DNA from: Marsupella aquatica
Lineage: Eukaryota; Marchantiophyta
DNA length: 64,000 bases
Direction: 5' to 3'
Assembly: GCA_973895155.1 (NCBI GenBank)
Contig: OZ316897.1
Span: 23,436,001 to 23,500,000 of the forward strand
The notes beneath the pieces are model-generated. The model had not been told where the DNA came from, did not search any database, and worked only from the letters and a program-made list of their open reading frames with translations. Of the stretch, positions 31,243 to 41,711 are shown piece by piece. How positions within the stretch are numbered: the stretch's first letter is position 1; every line of letters begins with the position of its first letter. A program made the translations under genes and the position numbers.

Positions 31243-34200
31243 TCATGGCAACGGTGTCTGTTCCTTAGTGGACGCCCCCAACGCTTCCTCCTCAGCCACT
31301 ATCGTAGGTTCGTTCTCTGACAAATTACCTCCCTTGACTTAGTCAACTCTCCATCGGCCTGACTGGGTCCACCTTCGGCTTCGGCCTCGGCACCGGCTTC
31401 GGCATCAGCCACGGCTTCGGCCTGAGCTTCGGCTTCGTCATCCCCTGCTTCTAGGGTAGTTGGATCCTCTGCCGTGACCTTGCCTGGGGTCGGTGCTGGG
31501 TCTGCCTCCTGGGTCACCACGGCCTATGGAGCCGTATTACTCCTTGACCCTCAAGGTTTCCACTTCTTCTTCTTTTCTGGTTCGGCAGCTGGTCCCTTCC
31601 CCTTCCCACTTACTTCCGGCACTGGTGCAAGTGGCGCGGCTTGTTCTTCGGCCAGTACCACTCCTGGTAACTTGGTTGCCCCAATTGGAGTTGGGCCTGA
31701 TGGAGCCAAGCCTTTAATTACTGCGGCTTGTTTCTTTAGCCGCTCCGTTTGGTTGTCGGCTCGCCGTTGTAAGTTCTCCAGCTTCCGCGTGCTTTCCTCC
31801 AACTCCTCCTGCACTTCATCCAGGTCCTTGCGCGCCTCCTCCAGTTCTTTCTGGGCTTCCTCCAGCTCCCTGTGGGCTTCCTCCAATTCCTTCTTCAAGG
31901 TAGCCCTCTCCTCATGGGTTGCTCTTAGCTCTTTGTCGAGCTCCATTACGACCTCAGACTCCATTTTATTCATCTTGGCATAAGTCTGGTCGAGCTGGTC
32001 GTCCTTCTCCTGTAGGTCGGCCTTGAAGCTGGCCGTCAGGGACGCAAGTTCCTACTGCAGTGCAATAATCCCTTGATAGGATTTCCCTAACTCAGCCTCC
32101 TTCTGCTTAAGGGCTCCACGGATAACCTCGAGCTCCCCCTTCAACGCCCTTTCCCTTCTCTGGGTCTCCGCCATGGCCCGGTTGTTGGCTGTTATGTGGG
32201 CCTCCTCTGCATTCCTCAGCTCTCGCTTCCACTTCTCCCGCTCCTTGATCGCATCGGCCAACTCTCCTTGGGTCCGCGTGAGTAGATTCTCGATCATCCG
32301 ATTATCATACTGTGCGGTATTCAACTGGCCCTGCATGATATTTAGCTCATGCCGCTTAATCCGCAGCTCATCTTGGGCTTTCTTGGCCGCCCTTAGGTCC
32401 TTGATTTCGGCTTCCCTTTCCCTAAGCCGACGGATGACCTCGTCCTTCTTGCTTCTTTCCAAGGCCACCGCTTCTTCTAAATGGCGCTTCTCCAACATCT
32501 CCCTCTGGAAAAAGGGTCCCTGCTCCAACTCCTCCCCAAAGATGCTGAGCGCTAGTTCTCCACACATCTCCCCGTACTCCATGGCTCTATTTTTAGCATA
32601 GGTGGAGGAAGTAGAAGTCACCGGCATCATCCACCGCGGCCTTTGTTCCCAAGCCGCCTTGCGGATCTCCTCTATCGTGGCCGGAGGGCTGCTTCATTTT
32701 TCTGCAAGCCGCCTGATGTTCTCTGGCCATTCTCCTCCTGGTAAATCCTTCTCCCTAGCCAGGGCTGCCTCCTCTTCCTCCCTCATTTGCTCCTGAAATT
32801 CCTGCGCCGTCTGTTTTATGCCGTCAAAGCTTGGGGGAGCGACATCTGGCGGGGGAGACTCGGGGCTGCTCTGCTGGCTCGGGTCCCCTCGGACTACTCT
32901 TGGGAGTGTGGGGATAAACCGGCCACATGTCCTTACTCCTGGAACATGATGATCCAACCCGTAGCCGAAGTTATCATTGCTGTAGTCCTCCACCGCCTCC
33001 TCCTCGGTTTGGACTACCGGCTTCTCCCGCTGTTCTCCTGATTTTGTTGTGAACACGGCTTCACCTCTTGCCAGTCTTGGTTCCTCCTCCGGCTTCCGTG
33101 TTGATCTCTTGTTCTCCTTGTCGGGGCCGGGAGCTACGGCCTGCTTCTCTTCGGCTTCGGGACTAGAGGCTCCTACATACATCCGGACTCCCGGCTCGTG
33201 TTCCGGCCTCCTTCTCTCCTTGACTCCAGTAAAGGGGTTTTCCCTTGTAAGCCGGTCTAGGCCTACCTCTAGAGCAGTGTCCTGTATTGTTGCCGTTGCC
33301 GTTGCCGTTGTTGTTGTTGTTGCCGTAGCCGTAGCCGTTCTCTTTTCTTTCTCCAGCAGTTTCAACAGATTCTGCATGCCTGGTTGCTGCATCGGCAAGT
33401 CCTCCGTCCTTGGCCTAAACACCTGCTCAATTGTAGGATTGTCGGGCGGTTTAGGTTTCTCCGTTGTCGGCCTCTGTTCCGGAACCTCCTCTGGTGCCCT
33501 TGCCTGTAGGGGAAGCACCGGGCCAAAGGTCTTACTTCGGGCATACCGGCACAATAGCGGCATGTGATAGCCCAGCCGGGACACGCTTCCCTTGCCGATC
33601 ACCAGCTGTTCCTCCTTCAAGATCTTCTTTAGTTGAGTGAGGAGATAACCGTTGTAGTCCCGGCTTGGGTCTGGCCTCTCTGCCAGATAGACCTGTGCCT
33701 TGCCGATCTCTGCTCTCGGCCAGTTGCAATGCATGGTCACCCGCAAGAAATCGATCATCTCTCCTATATGGGGGTTGGTGCAAGTGTTACGGAAAAAACC
33801 ATTCTTTGTTGAAGGCCTTGGAAACGACCTGAACTCCGTGTCTGGCAAGGTCTTCCTGGTATCTACCTTGGTCTTATTGCCCATCGGCAAGCCAAATCCT
33901 TCGGCAATCACCTGGGGAGTAAGATAGAATTCCTTCCCATACACCCTTGTGGAATTGGTCTCAGACTCCCATGATCCCACGAATTCAAGTAAGTCTGAAT
34001 TTGGCACCTCCGGCTTCAGCCATGGTAACCTTACGAAGGCTTCCAAGCCGGATCCGGCCATGAAGCCCTGATATTTCTGAGTCTGCATAGCCGTAAAGCA
34101 TGCATCCTCTTCTCTTGCAAAGTGTAATTGGACCTCCTCGGGGAGGATTGCCACCCAGTCTTTCCAGGTGTCATCTCTCGTTGGAATGGCGTTGATGGGG

Positions 34201-34939
34201 TCGACCTCCTCCTCCTCGGCTTCTCTCTGCCTCCTGCTCTGCTGTTCGGCTGGTTTCTTTGGTGCCGCCGACCTCGTTCTTTTTGCCGGGGTGGCCTCGT
34301 CGTTGTTAATTCCCTTCCTCTTCATCTCGGCTGCCGTGGATGTCTCTCCGAGCACGGTTGCCTTTGTCCACCCCTCCGTGCTACCCTTCAACTCCCAGTG
34401 TAGGTCGTTGCAGCATTTGATGGCTTTGCGGATGCCGACGACTCTGTCTTCGCAAAACAAAAGGTCGTCGAGTTGATTGGTAGTAGGAGTCCACAAGAAT
34501 TCGGCCTTGATGAGTTCTCCTCCTAAGAAGGCAGCTTTCTATAGCTCCCACAATTGAGCGAGCTCCTATCGTTCTCGAGCTGCTCTCTCCGATTCTTCGT
34601 CCTCGTAAGTCCCAATGTACTCAGTTGCCCGTTCGAACAGGCATCCCCAAAAATGTGCCGCTTGATTGATGTTGCTCATACCCTTATCGAGTTGATAGTC
34701 GGTATCTGCTCCCCCCCGAGTGCTTGCTTAAGCAGCTGATAGTAGTTGGCCGCCCGTAGTCGTCTGCCCAGTTCGTGCCTGCAAATGAGCCACAACTCTT
34801 CGCGAGCGGTCCTTACCCCTCTCCTCCTCGGCGTTTCTCTCCCGTTGGTGACCCCTAGCCGCCGGCATTTATCGTGCCCTAACCCTAATCGTGTTCTCTC
34901 CCCTGGCATCCTTACTTCCGGCCTCGGCTCGGGTTCCAT
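31243..34939 (-). pseudogene. C1 ORF3: LTR-encoded coiled-coil protein, decayed
   Basis: The first in-frame ATG is at 34939 (MEPEPRPEVR). The frame is broken by an extra G near 34710, two TAG-type stops near 34540-34570, and stops at 32694, 32052 and 31551; most are in one frame and look like single-base changes of Gln or similar codons when compared with C2. The globular core (34150-33550) has LQLHFAREEDACFTAMQ-like sequence, FYLTPQVIAEGFGLPMGNKTKVDTRKTLP, and RLGYHMPLLCRYARS. A Thr/Ala repeat, a Glu/Pro-rich linker with GYGLDHHVPGVRTCGRFIPTLPRVV, then a coiled coil (about 32630-31760) and a Glu/Ala-rich tail follow. The function is unknown. C2 and C3 carry homologues. Confidence 0.75.
33289..33338. 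repeat. Trinucleotide repeat in C1 ORF3
   Basis: A run of GTT/GCC triplets (minus strand ACA/GGC) encodes alternating Thr and Ala. C2 and C3 have much shorter versions here (ATTTKPAP and ATATGP), so it is a length-variable microsatellite that preserves the frame. Confidence 0.8.
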
Positions 34940-35041
34940 AGTCACCCTTAATTGTTTATATTTTCTTATTTCTGTAACTATACTAAGGTGTTTCTAGGGT
35001 ACACTTCCCATTTCCACTTCAACTAGCCGAGTGATTCCTGG

Positions 35042-35765
35042 CTAGGCATCACATAGCTCCCCACTTAATTGTGAAGCGTCCTCGCGAACAACTTCATCTT
35101 CGTCCATATAGTATTTCTTGAGGCGGTCGTAGTGAATACGAACTGGGTACACTTCTCCGGTAATGTTGGCCAATTGCACAGAGCCATTGGGGAACTTCTT
35201 TGATACCCTGAAAGGTCCTAGCCAGCGAGTGTAAAGCTTCCCTGGAAACCTACTATACCTACTGTCATAAAGTAATACAAGATCTCCTGTGTGAATACTA
35301 ACTACTTTCAACTTTTTATCATACTGCTGCTTCATGATATTCTGTCTATATTCTACTCTCTCGGCTGAAATCATTCTTGCCTCCTCTAAAGCCTCTAATC
35401 TATATTCTCGCTCTTTCAGGCTTTCCTCCTCTGAGACCCTTTCCTCAATGGTAACTTGAAATGTTGGTATCTCAAGTTGCATGGGTACCAGAGCTTCTTG
35501 TTCAAAGGTTAAGAAAAAAGGTGTATGACCGGTAGTGGATTTATAGGCTAAATTGTAAGCAAAAACAGCAGCAAACAATTTATCATCCCAATCGAGTTTG
35601 TTCTGAGCTACTGTCTTGTTCAATATCTTTCCTATAATTCCATTGGCTCGTTCTGTCAATCCATTTGCTTTTGGGTGGTAAGGAGTGGTAGGCCTATGTT
35701 TAACTAAATACTGCTCATTTAACCAACTAATTATATCATTCAAAAAATGGGTTCCTCTATCACTA
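35042..35765 (-). pseudogene. pol: C1 integrase C-terminal part
   Basis: The minus strand begins at SDRGTHFLND (second catalytic Asp) and continues to ANGLTERANGIIGKIL (catalytic Glu), then GDLVLLYDSRYSRFPGKLYTRWLGPF and the end GELCDA. It is close to element A integrase over the same part. The stop TAG lies 12 bases into the LTR. The N-terminal zinc finger and first catalytic Asp are deleted. Confidence 0.9.
35054..35070 (-). promoter_or_regulatory. Family-C polypurine tract within integrase
   Basis: The minus strand reads AATTAAGTGGGGAGCTA, then TGTGATGCC. It encodes the integrase residues Q-L-S-G-E-L, as in element A. Confidence 0.75.
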
Positions 35766-35816
35766 ACTTCCCATTTCCACTTCAACTAGCCGAGTGATTC
35801 CTGGCTAGGCATCACA
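35766..35816 (-). repeat. C1 5' LTR remnant (51 bases)
   Basis: Identical to the start of the 3' LTR (35053-35003). It abuts the CTGTC duplication outside and integrase inside, showing that a deletion removed the rest of the 5' LTR and most of the internal region. Confidence 0.88.
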
Positions 35817-35983
35817 CTGTCAAATGCACGCTTCAGCATGCACCTCACATGGGATCAAATTAGTCCACCACAAGCGTGGACGATGTGCACGAGAACTCAC
35901 ACGTGCAGCATCCAATAACACAGTAGGTCCAATCCAAGACCTCACCTGGTGAACACTACTGGCAACAATCCGACTACGATCAT
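35817..35983 (-). pseudogene. Element D DNMT3-like methyltransferase, middle part (motif VIII)
   Basis: Continues from 49652 after removal of B2. The minus strand reads RSRIVASSVHQVRSWIG, then PTVLLDAARVSSRAHRPRLWWTNLIP. The DAA..VS..HR.R.WW.NL pattern is the DNMT3 motif VIII region, where DNMT3A/B have a DAK..S..HRAR.FWGNLP pattern. A TGA appears where C1 is inserted; the frame resumes one step off on the far side. Confidence 0.78.
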
Positions 35984-37433
35984 TGTGGTATGGGTGTCCC
36001 TGCAATTTTTTCTGGAAACTTGTTTATTTTTAGCATATCACAAGATTTACTTACACTTTAGACACCTTCCGGCCAACATTTACTTGTTCTGGACACTTAT
36101 AGAAATATTTGACATCTCCGGCTTTCTTGACGATTCCTAGTGTACTTTGCCCGACGCTGTGACCAGCGCCCGTTTCTTTTACTCAAGACGCTGCGGAAGC
36201 GTCCAACCTCCTCATGACGCTTTTGGCAGTGCCCGACCGCCACCAAGACTCTATGAGGATTTCGACCGACGCTGTGGAAAGCGTCAGCTTCAACACACGA
36301 CGCTGTGAGCAGCGTCCACCCTAGTATCGACGCTGTGAGCAGCGTCCACCCTAGTATTGACGCTGTGAGCAGCGTCCACCCTAGTATTGACGATGTGAGC
36401 AGTGTGAGCAGCGTCCGTTGGTTTTACTTAAGACGCTTCTAGCAGCGTCCAGATTCTCCCGACGCTTCTAGCAGCGTCCGCTCAACACTTAGTTTTTGAA
36501 GTAGATTACTAGTAAAGTAGTATTCTACCACCCTTGTTGAAGTACTTATGCTGTGCTTCTCCCTTGTTTAGTTTTAAGCTTGGAAAGGCACGACTGTTCT
36601 TACCTCCTCCATTTTAGGATTCCAGCACTTATAAGACAGAGTAGAATGCTCATTTGAAGTAGAGAGAAATAGAGTTAATACTGTATTCAGAATTGAGTCT
36701 TCTGAATAGTTTTCTCCTCCTTCCATTGTAACAAGGCATGCTGTGAGTGTTTTGTATGGAAGTAAAGCTATATTGATTGAAGTTAAGATTGAATTCAAGA
36801 GATTCCTGTGGTGATTGAATTCAGTTGCAGATTTCTGAAACTCGTATTGAATTCACTGCTAGGCTTGCTTGCAGAGTCGGGATTCGCTAGCCAATTCAAG
36901 AATAGTTAATGATAAATGAGAAGTAAATTCTGATTCTCAGAGTAGTTAGTACTGTTGCTTTGATTCTGGAATATGGTTTAGAGTTTGACTGAATTGCGTA
37001 TCGCTGATGTCAAACCATGTTGACGGCATTTTAAATCATATCATTCATTTGCAATCAGAAAGCTTCTGTTTCATCAGATTGAGAATTCCATTATCATTAA
37101 CCTTTGTGTTTTGAAGAGTGAGATGGATGAATTATGAGATAGATTTCATGTCTATACTGAGCCCAAATCCTTTCTGAAGGAGTGGCAGTAGCAGCTTGTA
37201 GTCTCTAAATCCTTACTCATTTCTTCTCTAATTCATAAATCAGAAGTTCAGTTACTTTGTTGTTTGTTTATTCGATTTTTTTATTGAGAAGTGAAGTCAA
37301 CATAGAGCTCAAGACTCTAAATCACTCAGAGTGATAAAAGTTATACAATTCATTCTGAAATCTGTTCTTAAAGGGATCGAAACCCTGGTTTTAGGTGAGG
37401 AGAGTCACTTTTGATACTTAGCACTATACGACA
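35984..37433 (+). repeat. B2 5' LTR
   Basis: 1450 bases, the same ends as B1. The 60 extra bases come from two more copies of a 30-base unit (about 36298-36387), each unit holding the hairpin GACGCTGTGAGCAGCGTC or a variant. Confidence 0.95.
36298..36390. repeat. Three-copy 30-base tandem repeat in B2 5' LTR
   Basis: The unit GACGCTGTGAGCAGCGTC plus CACCCTAGTATY is present three times here and at about 48519-48608 in the 3' LTR, but once in both B1 LTRs. This is slippage expansion of a hairpin-forming unit. Confidence 0.88.
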
Positions 37434-37439
37434 TCTTTT

Positions 37440-37457
37440 TGGCGCCGCTGCCGGGGA
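37440..37457 (+). promoter_or_regulatory. B2 primer-binding site (tRNA-Asp type)
   Basis: TGGCGCCGCTGCCGGGGA, six bases after the 5' LTR; identical to B1. Confidence 0.85.
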
Positions 37458-38651
37458 ACGAATTTAAGATTGAATTGACGTACAGGCAGTGTATGCCAGA
37501 AGGAGCTAGACGGGAGAGGAATTCACGTTCTACTATAATTGTGAAGATGCGTCATCACTCCAGTTAAAAAGATGAAGAGCTTCCATTTCGAGGTGATGCC
37601 GTACTCTATCCAAAGCGCCCCGGAAGCTCTCTTAAGAGTATTGGAAAAATTTGTGGTGCCAAACTTAAGAGAAGAAACCGCCCTCCCACCAGAAAAGGCC
37701 TCACAGAGAGGAGCTGTTGCTCGTCAAGTTGCTTTGGAGATAGTCGAAGACACCAAAGACACTTTGAGTGACAAGTGAAGTTATTCTAACGTTGCTCGGG
37801 ACGTATGATTTGTAAAATTGTCCAACCATCCTGGTTCGTGTGACCGATGCCACCTATCCGATCTTTGGGAACATTAAGAATTAGGAATTTGAGGAATCGT
37901 TATGTTAATTCTTGGGTTCTGAGCCTGAGAGGGAGGAATGGCATACATTGGTTAACTATCACCTGGTGGGAAGATGAAAGTTTGCATTTAGTAATATTAA
38001 GGCTGAATGGTAGGATCACACAGGAGTGATATTTAGTCATTTCCATTCGGGAGTTAGCGGAAAGAATCATGCACCAGGAATTGCGTAGAAGATTAGGAAG
38101 GAGTTAGACGTCTGATTAGTAGGATGGCCTAGTGTAGCGTACCATGTGGTAAAGAAATTTCAGGGTGAAGGAAGTCGGAGATTATGGGGAACGCCCGGTT
38201 CCAGTAATCGCCACCGTAAAGGAGATAAGGAAGGACGCCGCGAAGAGCGTCCAATGCGATTCGTCCCAGAAGATTCCGCAAGTCAGGACGCTTCGAGTAG
38301 CGTCCGATCCCAGTGGACGCTGTGAGCAGCGTCCGGTGGAATCTGTGACGAACCAACGTGCGCGACGCTTCTGGTGTGCCTTTCCGCGTCTCAACCTGAA
38401 GGACGCACCAGAGAAAACGAGGTTTTAGAATCTCGGCTGGTCACTAAAGGGAAGTATTAGCTACGGGATAGCAAGGGGGAGGAATCATGCAAGGGATGTT
38501 GAACGACGCTACGGGAAGTCACTTTGAGGAAGCAGGGTCATATCTCCCGGAGTGGGGTGATAACGTCGCACCTAAATGGTGACTCCTTGCATAAAGACTC
38601 CTGAGGAGCGGGTCTGGTGTCTCAAAATCACCCGTGCTTGGAGAATGAGGG
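37458..38651 (+). other. B2 leader between PBS and gag
   Basis: Nearly identical to the B1 leader. It has the same hairpin units (about 38234-38333) and the same short ORFs at 37572-37778 and 37847-38029, whose coding status is unknown. Confidence 0.6.
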
Positions 38652-41600
38652 ATGTCTGAGGGAGATCCACCGAATAAAAGAAAACCTACCAAGACCTCCA
38701 GTAATTCGGATGCTGCAAAATTAGTAGTGACCCCTCGCACATTGTTACCCGAATTCCAGTCACCAGGAGCACCTGCACCGGGTAGTGTGTGGAAACAAGT
38801 GGGATCTATTCAAGAGGCAAGTGGCTCTTTGGAAAGGCCCACGTCGACCCGACCCCTGTTTGTAAATCTTCGTTCAGGTCCAAAACTTATTGGTTCTCAA
38901 AAGACCAAGCTCCGCCAGCAGACAGTACGTTCGGTGAACCAAATTGACTCTGGTGTGGATAGTACCACTGAGAGGGCCTTATCTCATACCGAAGGAAGAA
39001 ATTTGGGTTTGCCCGAGAATACAGTTGCAGAATCGCTGGCCCAAGATAATTCTGTCGATCTTTCACAATTGGATAATCCAGAACCACTGAGTGAAGCCGG
39101 TGGTTCGTCTTCTAGTGAGACAAGCAGCAGTTCAGGCTTGGGCAGCCCAAACCCATTTGCTACCCGATCAGCTCTTCCTTTCGTTACCCTCCTAGCTCCA
39201 ACCACGATGGCTCGAAATAATGTGAGGTACGACCGGTTCTTCGGTACTTCCAAGGAGGATGCAGAGGTGTATTTGAAAGAATTTGAAGCTGCAGCTGCAT
39301 CCAATGGACAGAGTCAAGACGCTGAAAAAGCCAATCTGTTTGGTGGTCTAATGAAAAAGGGTGCTCAGAAATGGTATGACCGTTTTCCGGACAAGCAGGA
39401 TTGGGGGAAATTGAAGGCTGCTTTCTTGGCCAAATATAAAGAAGAAGGAGCAGCTGCGCGTGCCTTTGCCCGAATCTCACATCTGCACATGAAGAAACAT
39501 GGGTCTGTGAGGAAATATGCCGACAAATTATTGGATTTGGTAGATCAATATAATCCAGCTACCTCGAAATCTACTATCAAGGACTGGTTTATTAACGGTT
39601 TACCCTCCAGGATTGCTCGTTACGTGAGACGAGAAGGTGGCACCACTTTGGAAGAAGTACAAGAGGCAGCCCAGAAGTACGTAGACTCGGAGATTTCAGA
39701 GAGAAAACGAGTTAAGAAGGACCTGAAGAAAGACAAAAGAAAGAAGAAGAAAACGTCCAGGTCTAAATCTGACTCGGAGACGGAATCAAGTGAAAGTAGC
39801 ACTAGTGAGGAGGACGAGAGTACAAATTCGAGCACTAGTGATAGTTCAAGCTCAAGTTCCGACTCAGAATCCGTTGCTCCTAAAAAGAAGAAATCCTCTG
39901 TAAAAGGGAATAATAAAGTTCCCAACCAAAAGAAGATGGATCGCATGATGGAAGAACTCTCTGGCCAATTGTCCAAGTTGAATGTCAATATCGCCGCGGT
40001 AAAACCAGTACGAAGGTTGCCTGCTCCCATGAGAATGAACGTATGGTGCACCCGATGCAGTCAGCAGGGCCATTACCCGAACGAGTGCCCCACATTACGA
40101 ACCCCGGTGAATTATGTAGATGGTCAAGAAGAGGCTGAGGAGTATGAGTACGATCCCACGTATACCGTCCAAACAGCACCCCCTGGACAGTATTTCCCAC
40201 CACCTCCTGCTTCCAGACCGACTTGGGGACCACCTAAGCCCACTTTCAATAAACCAACGTCAAGACCACCCATGGGACCCCCGGGAGGATACCCACCACG
40301 AGGAATGCCGCGTCAAAAAGGGGCTTGTTGGAATTGTGGCCAACCTGATCATTATTCACCCCAGTGCCCTTATCCCAAACAGGAGGTGGGGTATACACCT
40401 GTCTGTGGGAACTGTGGAAAAGAAGGACACTTACCGGTGGAATGCCCGAATCCGGCTAAGCCTAGGCTGATGGTTCGATTTGCTCAAGAGCCAGTTAAAG
40501 AAGCAAGTCGACCTGAAGCCAAGATTCGGATGGTTTATTCTGAAGAGATGGAGCAATGCAGCTTCATTCAACATATGGATGTAAATCGGGTGGAATTAAA
40601 GCCAGATTCACTTTTTCATCAACCAGTATCCGGGGTGGTGCCTGATGTCTTGGTAAGTCATTTAGTGAAACCTGAAGTAGTTGGTATGCCGAATGATCGA
40701 GTTCAGAATCGGGATAAAGTTCTGACTAATATTTACGCAACTACTCGTTCGAAGAAAAAGGAGACCAAGAAGCACGAGCATCAGAAGGTCGCGAAAGCTC
40801 CCAAGGATGAAGGGCGCAAGCCATGTAAGGAAGGCCTCGACAAAGAAGACGACCCTGCTTATGACCGATATGACCCAAAATACTTCTTGCCCGACATCTC
40901 TTTGGAAGTGAAAGACCATCTGGAAGAGCTAGTTAAGGAGCAAGTGCAATCTCCTAACCCACCAGTAGTAGTCAAAGCTAAAGAGCCACTGAAAAATCCA
41001 GGTTATGATATTGTTGAAGATGTCAAGAATCATCCTGCACATATCACCATTGGGGAATTATTACAGGACAATCCGGTTTATAGGCGACAGCTGAGGAGCC
41101 TCCTTGCAGGAAAACGGAGGAAGAAGAAGTTACCTTCTGTGGATGTGCTACGAACAGAGTGGGAGGACAAAGGACCGATGGAAATTGAGGTTCAAATCCA
41201 GGGGTGTGTCATTCGGAGAGTTCCTGTGGATGGAGGAGCCAGCGTTAATCTGATTACACAGTCAGCAGCATTTAATTTGGGTTTCACTAAGTTTGAGCCC
41301 ACTCCCAAGATTTTGCGCATGGCGGATCAGTCTCGTGTGGTACCCATAGGGAAGCTGACCAAAGTAGAAACTTTGATTGCTGGTGTCCCTTTTCTGTTGG
41401 ATTATGTGGTTATTAATCCGGAAATACCATCCAGCTTTCCTGTTTTGTTAGGCCGACCATGGTTGTATAAGGCTCAAGTTCAGGTTAATTGGCAATCTCA
41501 AGAGCTTTCATTTGGGAAGCCTAAGGTGACTGTTAGTTGGGTTCCGGAACCACATTTTGGAGAAACACAAACAGATGATGGGTACACCTCGGATTTTTCG

Positions 41601-41705
41601 ACCTCTTCGCTAGTCCTGCAGCCATTGGAATTTGAACTGGAGGAAGTTCGTTACTTGGAAGTTTATCTGTCTGATGCTCCCATAAAACCAACTAGGCCCT
41701 CCTGA
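38652..41705 (+). CDS. gag: B2 gag-protease
   Basis: 1017 codons from ATG 38652 to TGA 41703-41705. Residues 1-180 are Ser/Pro-rich. The Gag core is at about 190-350 (YDRFFGTSKEDAEVYLKEFE, KWYDRFPDKQDWGKLKAAF), a Lys/Ser/Glu tract at about 355-430, and three CCHC zinc knuckles near 466 (CTRCSQQGHYPNEC), 559 (CWNCGQPDHYSPQC) and 586 (CGNCGKEGHLPVEC). The retropepsin has VPVDGGASVNLIT at about 857-869 and VLLGRPWLYKA near 940. It forms particles, packages RNA and matures the polyprotein. Fusion of PR to Gag, with the stop after PR, would yield as much PR as Gag and less RT-INT if readthrough is used. Confidence 0.95.
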   Translation: MSEGDPPNKRKPTKTSSNSDAAKLVVTPRTLLPEFQSPGAPAPGSVWKQVGSIQEASGSLERPTSTRPLFVNLRSGPKLIGSQKTKLRQQTVRSVNQIDSGVDSTTERALSHTEGRNLGLPENTVAESLAQDNSVDLSQLDNPEPLSEAGGSSSSETSSSSGLGSPNPFATRSALPFVTLLAPTTMARNNVRYDRFFGTSKEDAEVYLKEFEAAAASNGQSQDAEKANLFGGLMKKGAQKWYDRFPDKQDWGKLKAAFLAKYKEEGAAARAFARISHLHMKKHGSVRKYADKLLDLVDQYNPATSKSTIKDWFINGLPSRIARYVRREGGTTLEEVQEAAQKYVDSEISERKRVKKDLKKDKRKKKKTSRSKSDSETESSESSTSEEDESTNSSTSDSSSSSSDSESVAPKKKKSSVKGNNKVPNQKKMDRMMEELSGQLSKLNVNIAAVKPVRRLPAPMRMNVWCTRCSQQGHYPNECPTLRTPVNYVDGQEEAEEYEYDPTYTVQTAPPGQYFPPPPASRPTWGPPKPTFNKPTSRPPMGPPGGYPPRGMPRQKGACWNCGQPDHYSPQCPYPKQEVGYTPVCGNCGKEGHLPVECPNPAKPRLMVRFAQEPVKEASRPEAKIRMVYSEEMEQCSFIQHMDVNRVELKPDSLFHQPVSGVVPDVLVSHLVKPEVVGMPNDRVQNRDKVLTNIYATTRSKKKETKKHEHQKVAKAPKDEGRKPCKEGLDKEDDPAYDRYDPKYFLPDISLEVKDHLEELVKEQVQSPNPPVVVKAKEPLKNPGYDIVEDVKNHPAHITIGELLQDNPVYRRQLRSLLAGKRRKKKLPSVDVLRTEWEDKGPMEIEVQIQGCVIRRVPVDGGASVNLITQSAAFNLGFTKFEPTPKILRMADQSRVVPIGKLTKVETLIAGVPFLLDYVVINPEIPSSFPVLLGRPWLYKAQVQVNWQSQELSFGKPKVTVSWVPEPHFGETQTDDGYTSDFSTSSLVLQPLEFELEEVRYLEVYLSDAPIKPTRPS

Positions 41706-41711
41706 CAATTA
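41703..41711 (+). promoter_or_regulatory. Candidate stop-codon readthrough site in B2
   Basis: TGA CAA TTA, identical to 20894-20902 in B1, between two same-frame ORFs. Confidence 0.65.

Larger units (their letters stand above)
30334..35053 (-). repeat. C1 3' LTR, 4720 bases, containing ORF3
   Basis: The start is fixed by the polypurine tract and by identity with the TSD-flanked stub at 35766-35816; the end is fixed by the CTGTC duplication and by agreement with the C2 end (..GCACCACA at 57783). It contains ORF3 (34939-31243). Bases 31242-30334 are non-coding and include TTCCGCCGCCGGAA (30588-30601), a C-run near 30370 and a TACTACTACTA run near 30462-30474. Confidence 0.85.
30334..35816 (-). 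mobile_element. C1: internally deleted family-C gypsy element
   Basis: Bounded by the target duplication CTGTC (30329-30333 and 35817-35821); minus-strand ends are TGTGATGCC and ...CACCACA. It consists of the first 51 bases of the 5' LTR (35816-35766), fused to integrase (35765-35042) and followed by a full 3' LTR (35053-30334, 4720 bases). Most of the 5' LTR, gag, PR, RT and the integrase N-terminus are deleted. A short shared sequence (GT) is present at the fusion. Confidence 0.9.

Noticed and set aside
31474-33567. Long plus-strand ORFs opposite C1 ORF3 (Ser/Leu-rich)
   Set aside because: They are antisense shadows of the coiled-coil and Pro/Glu-rich coding sequence; the minus-strand versions align among C1, C2 and C3.
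32694-34496. Host gene for a coiled-coil protein on the minus strand
   Set aside because: The ORF lies inside a TSD-bounded family-C LTR and recurs in C2 and C3.
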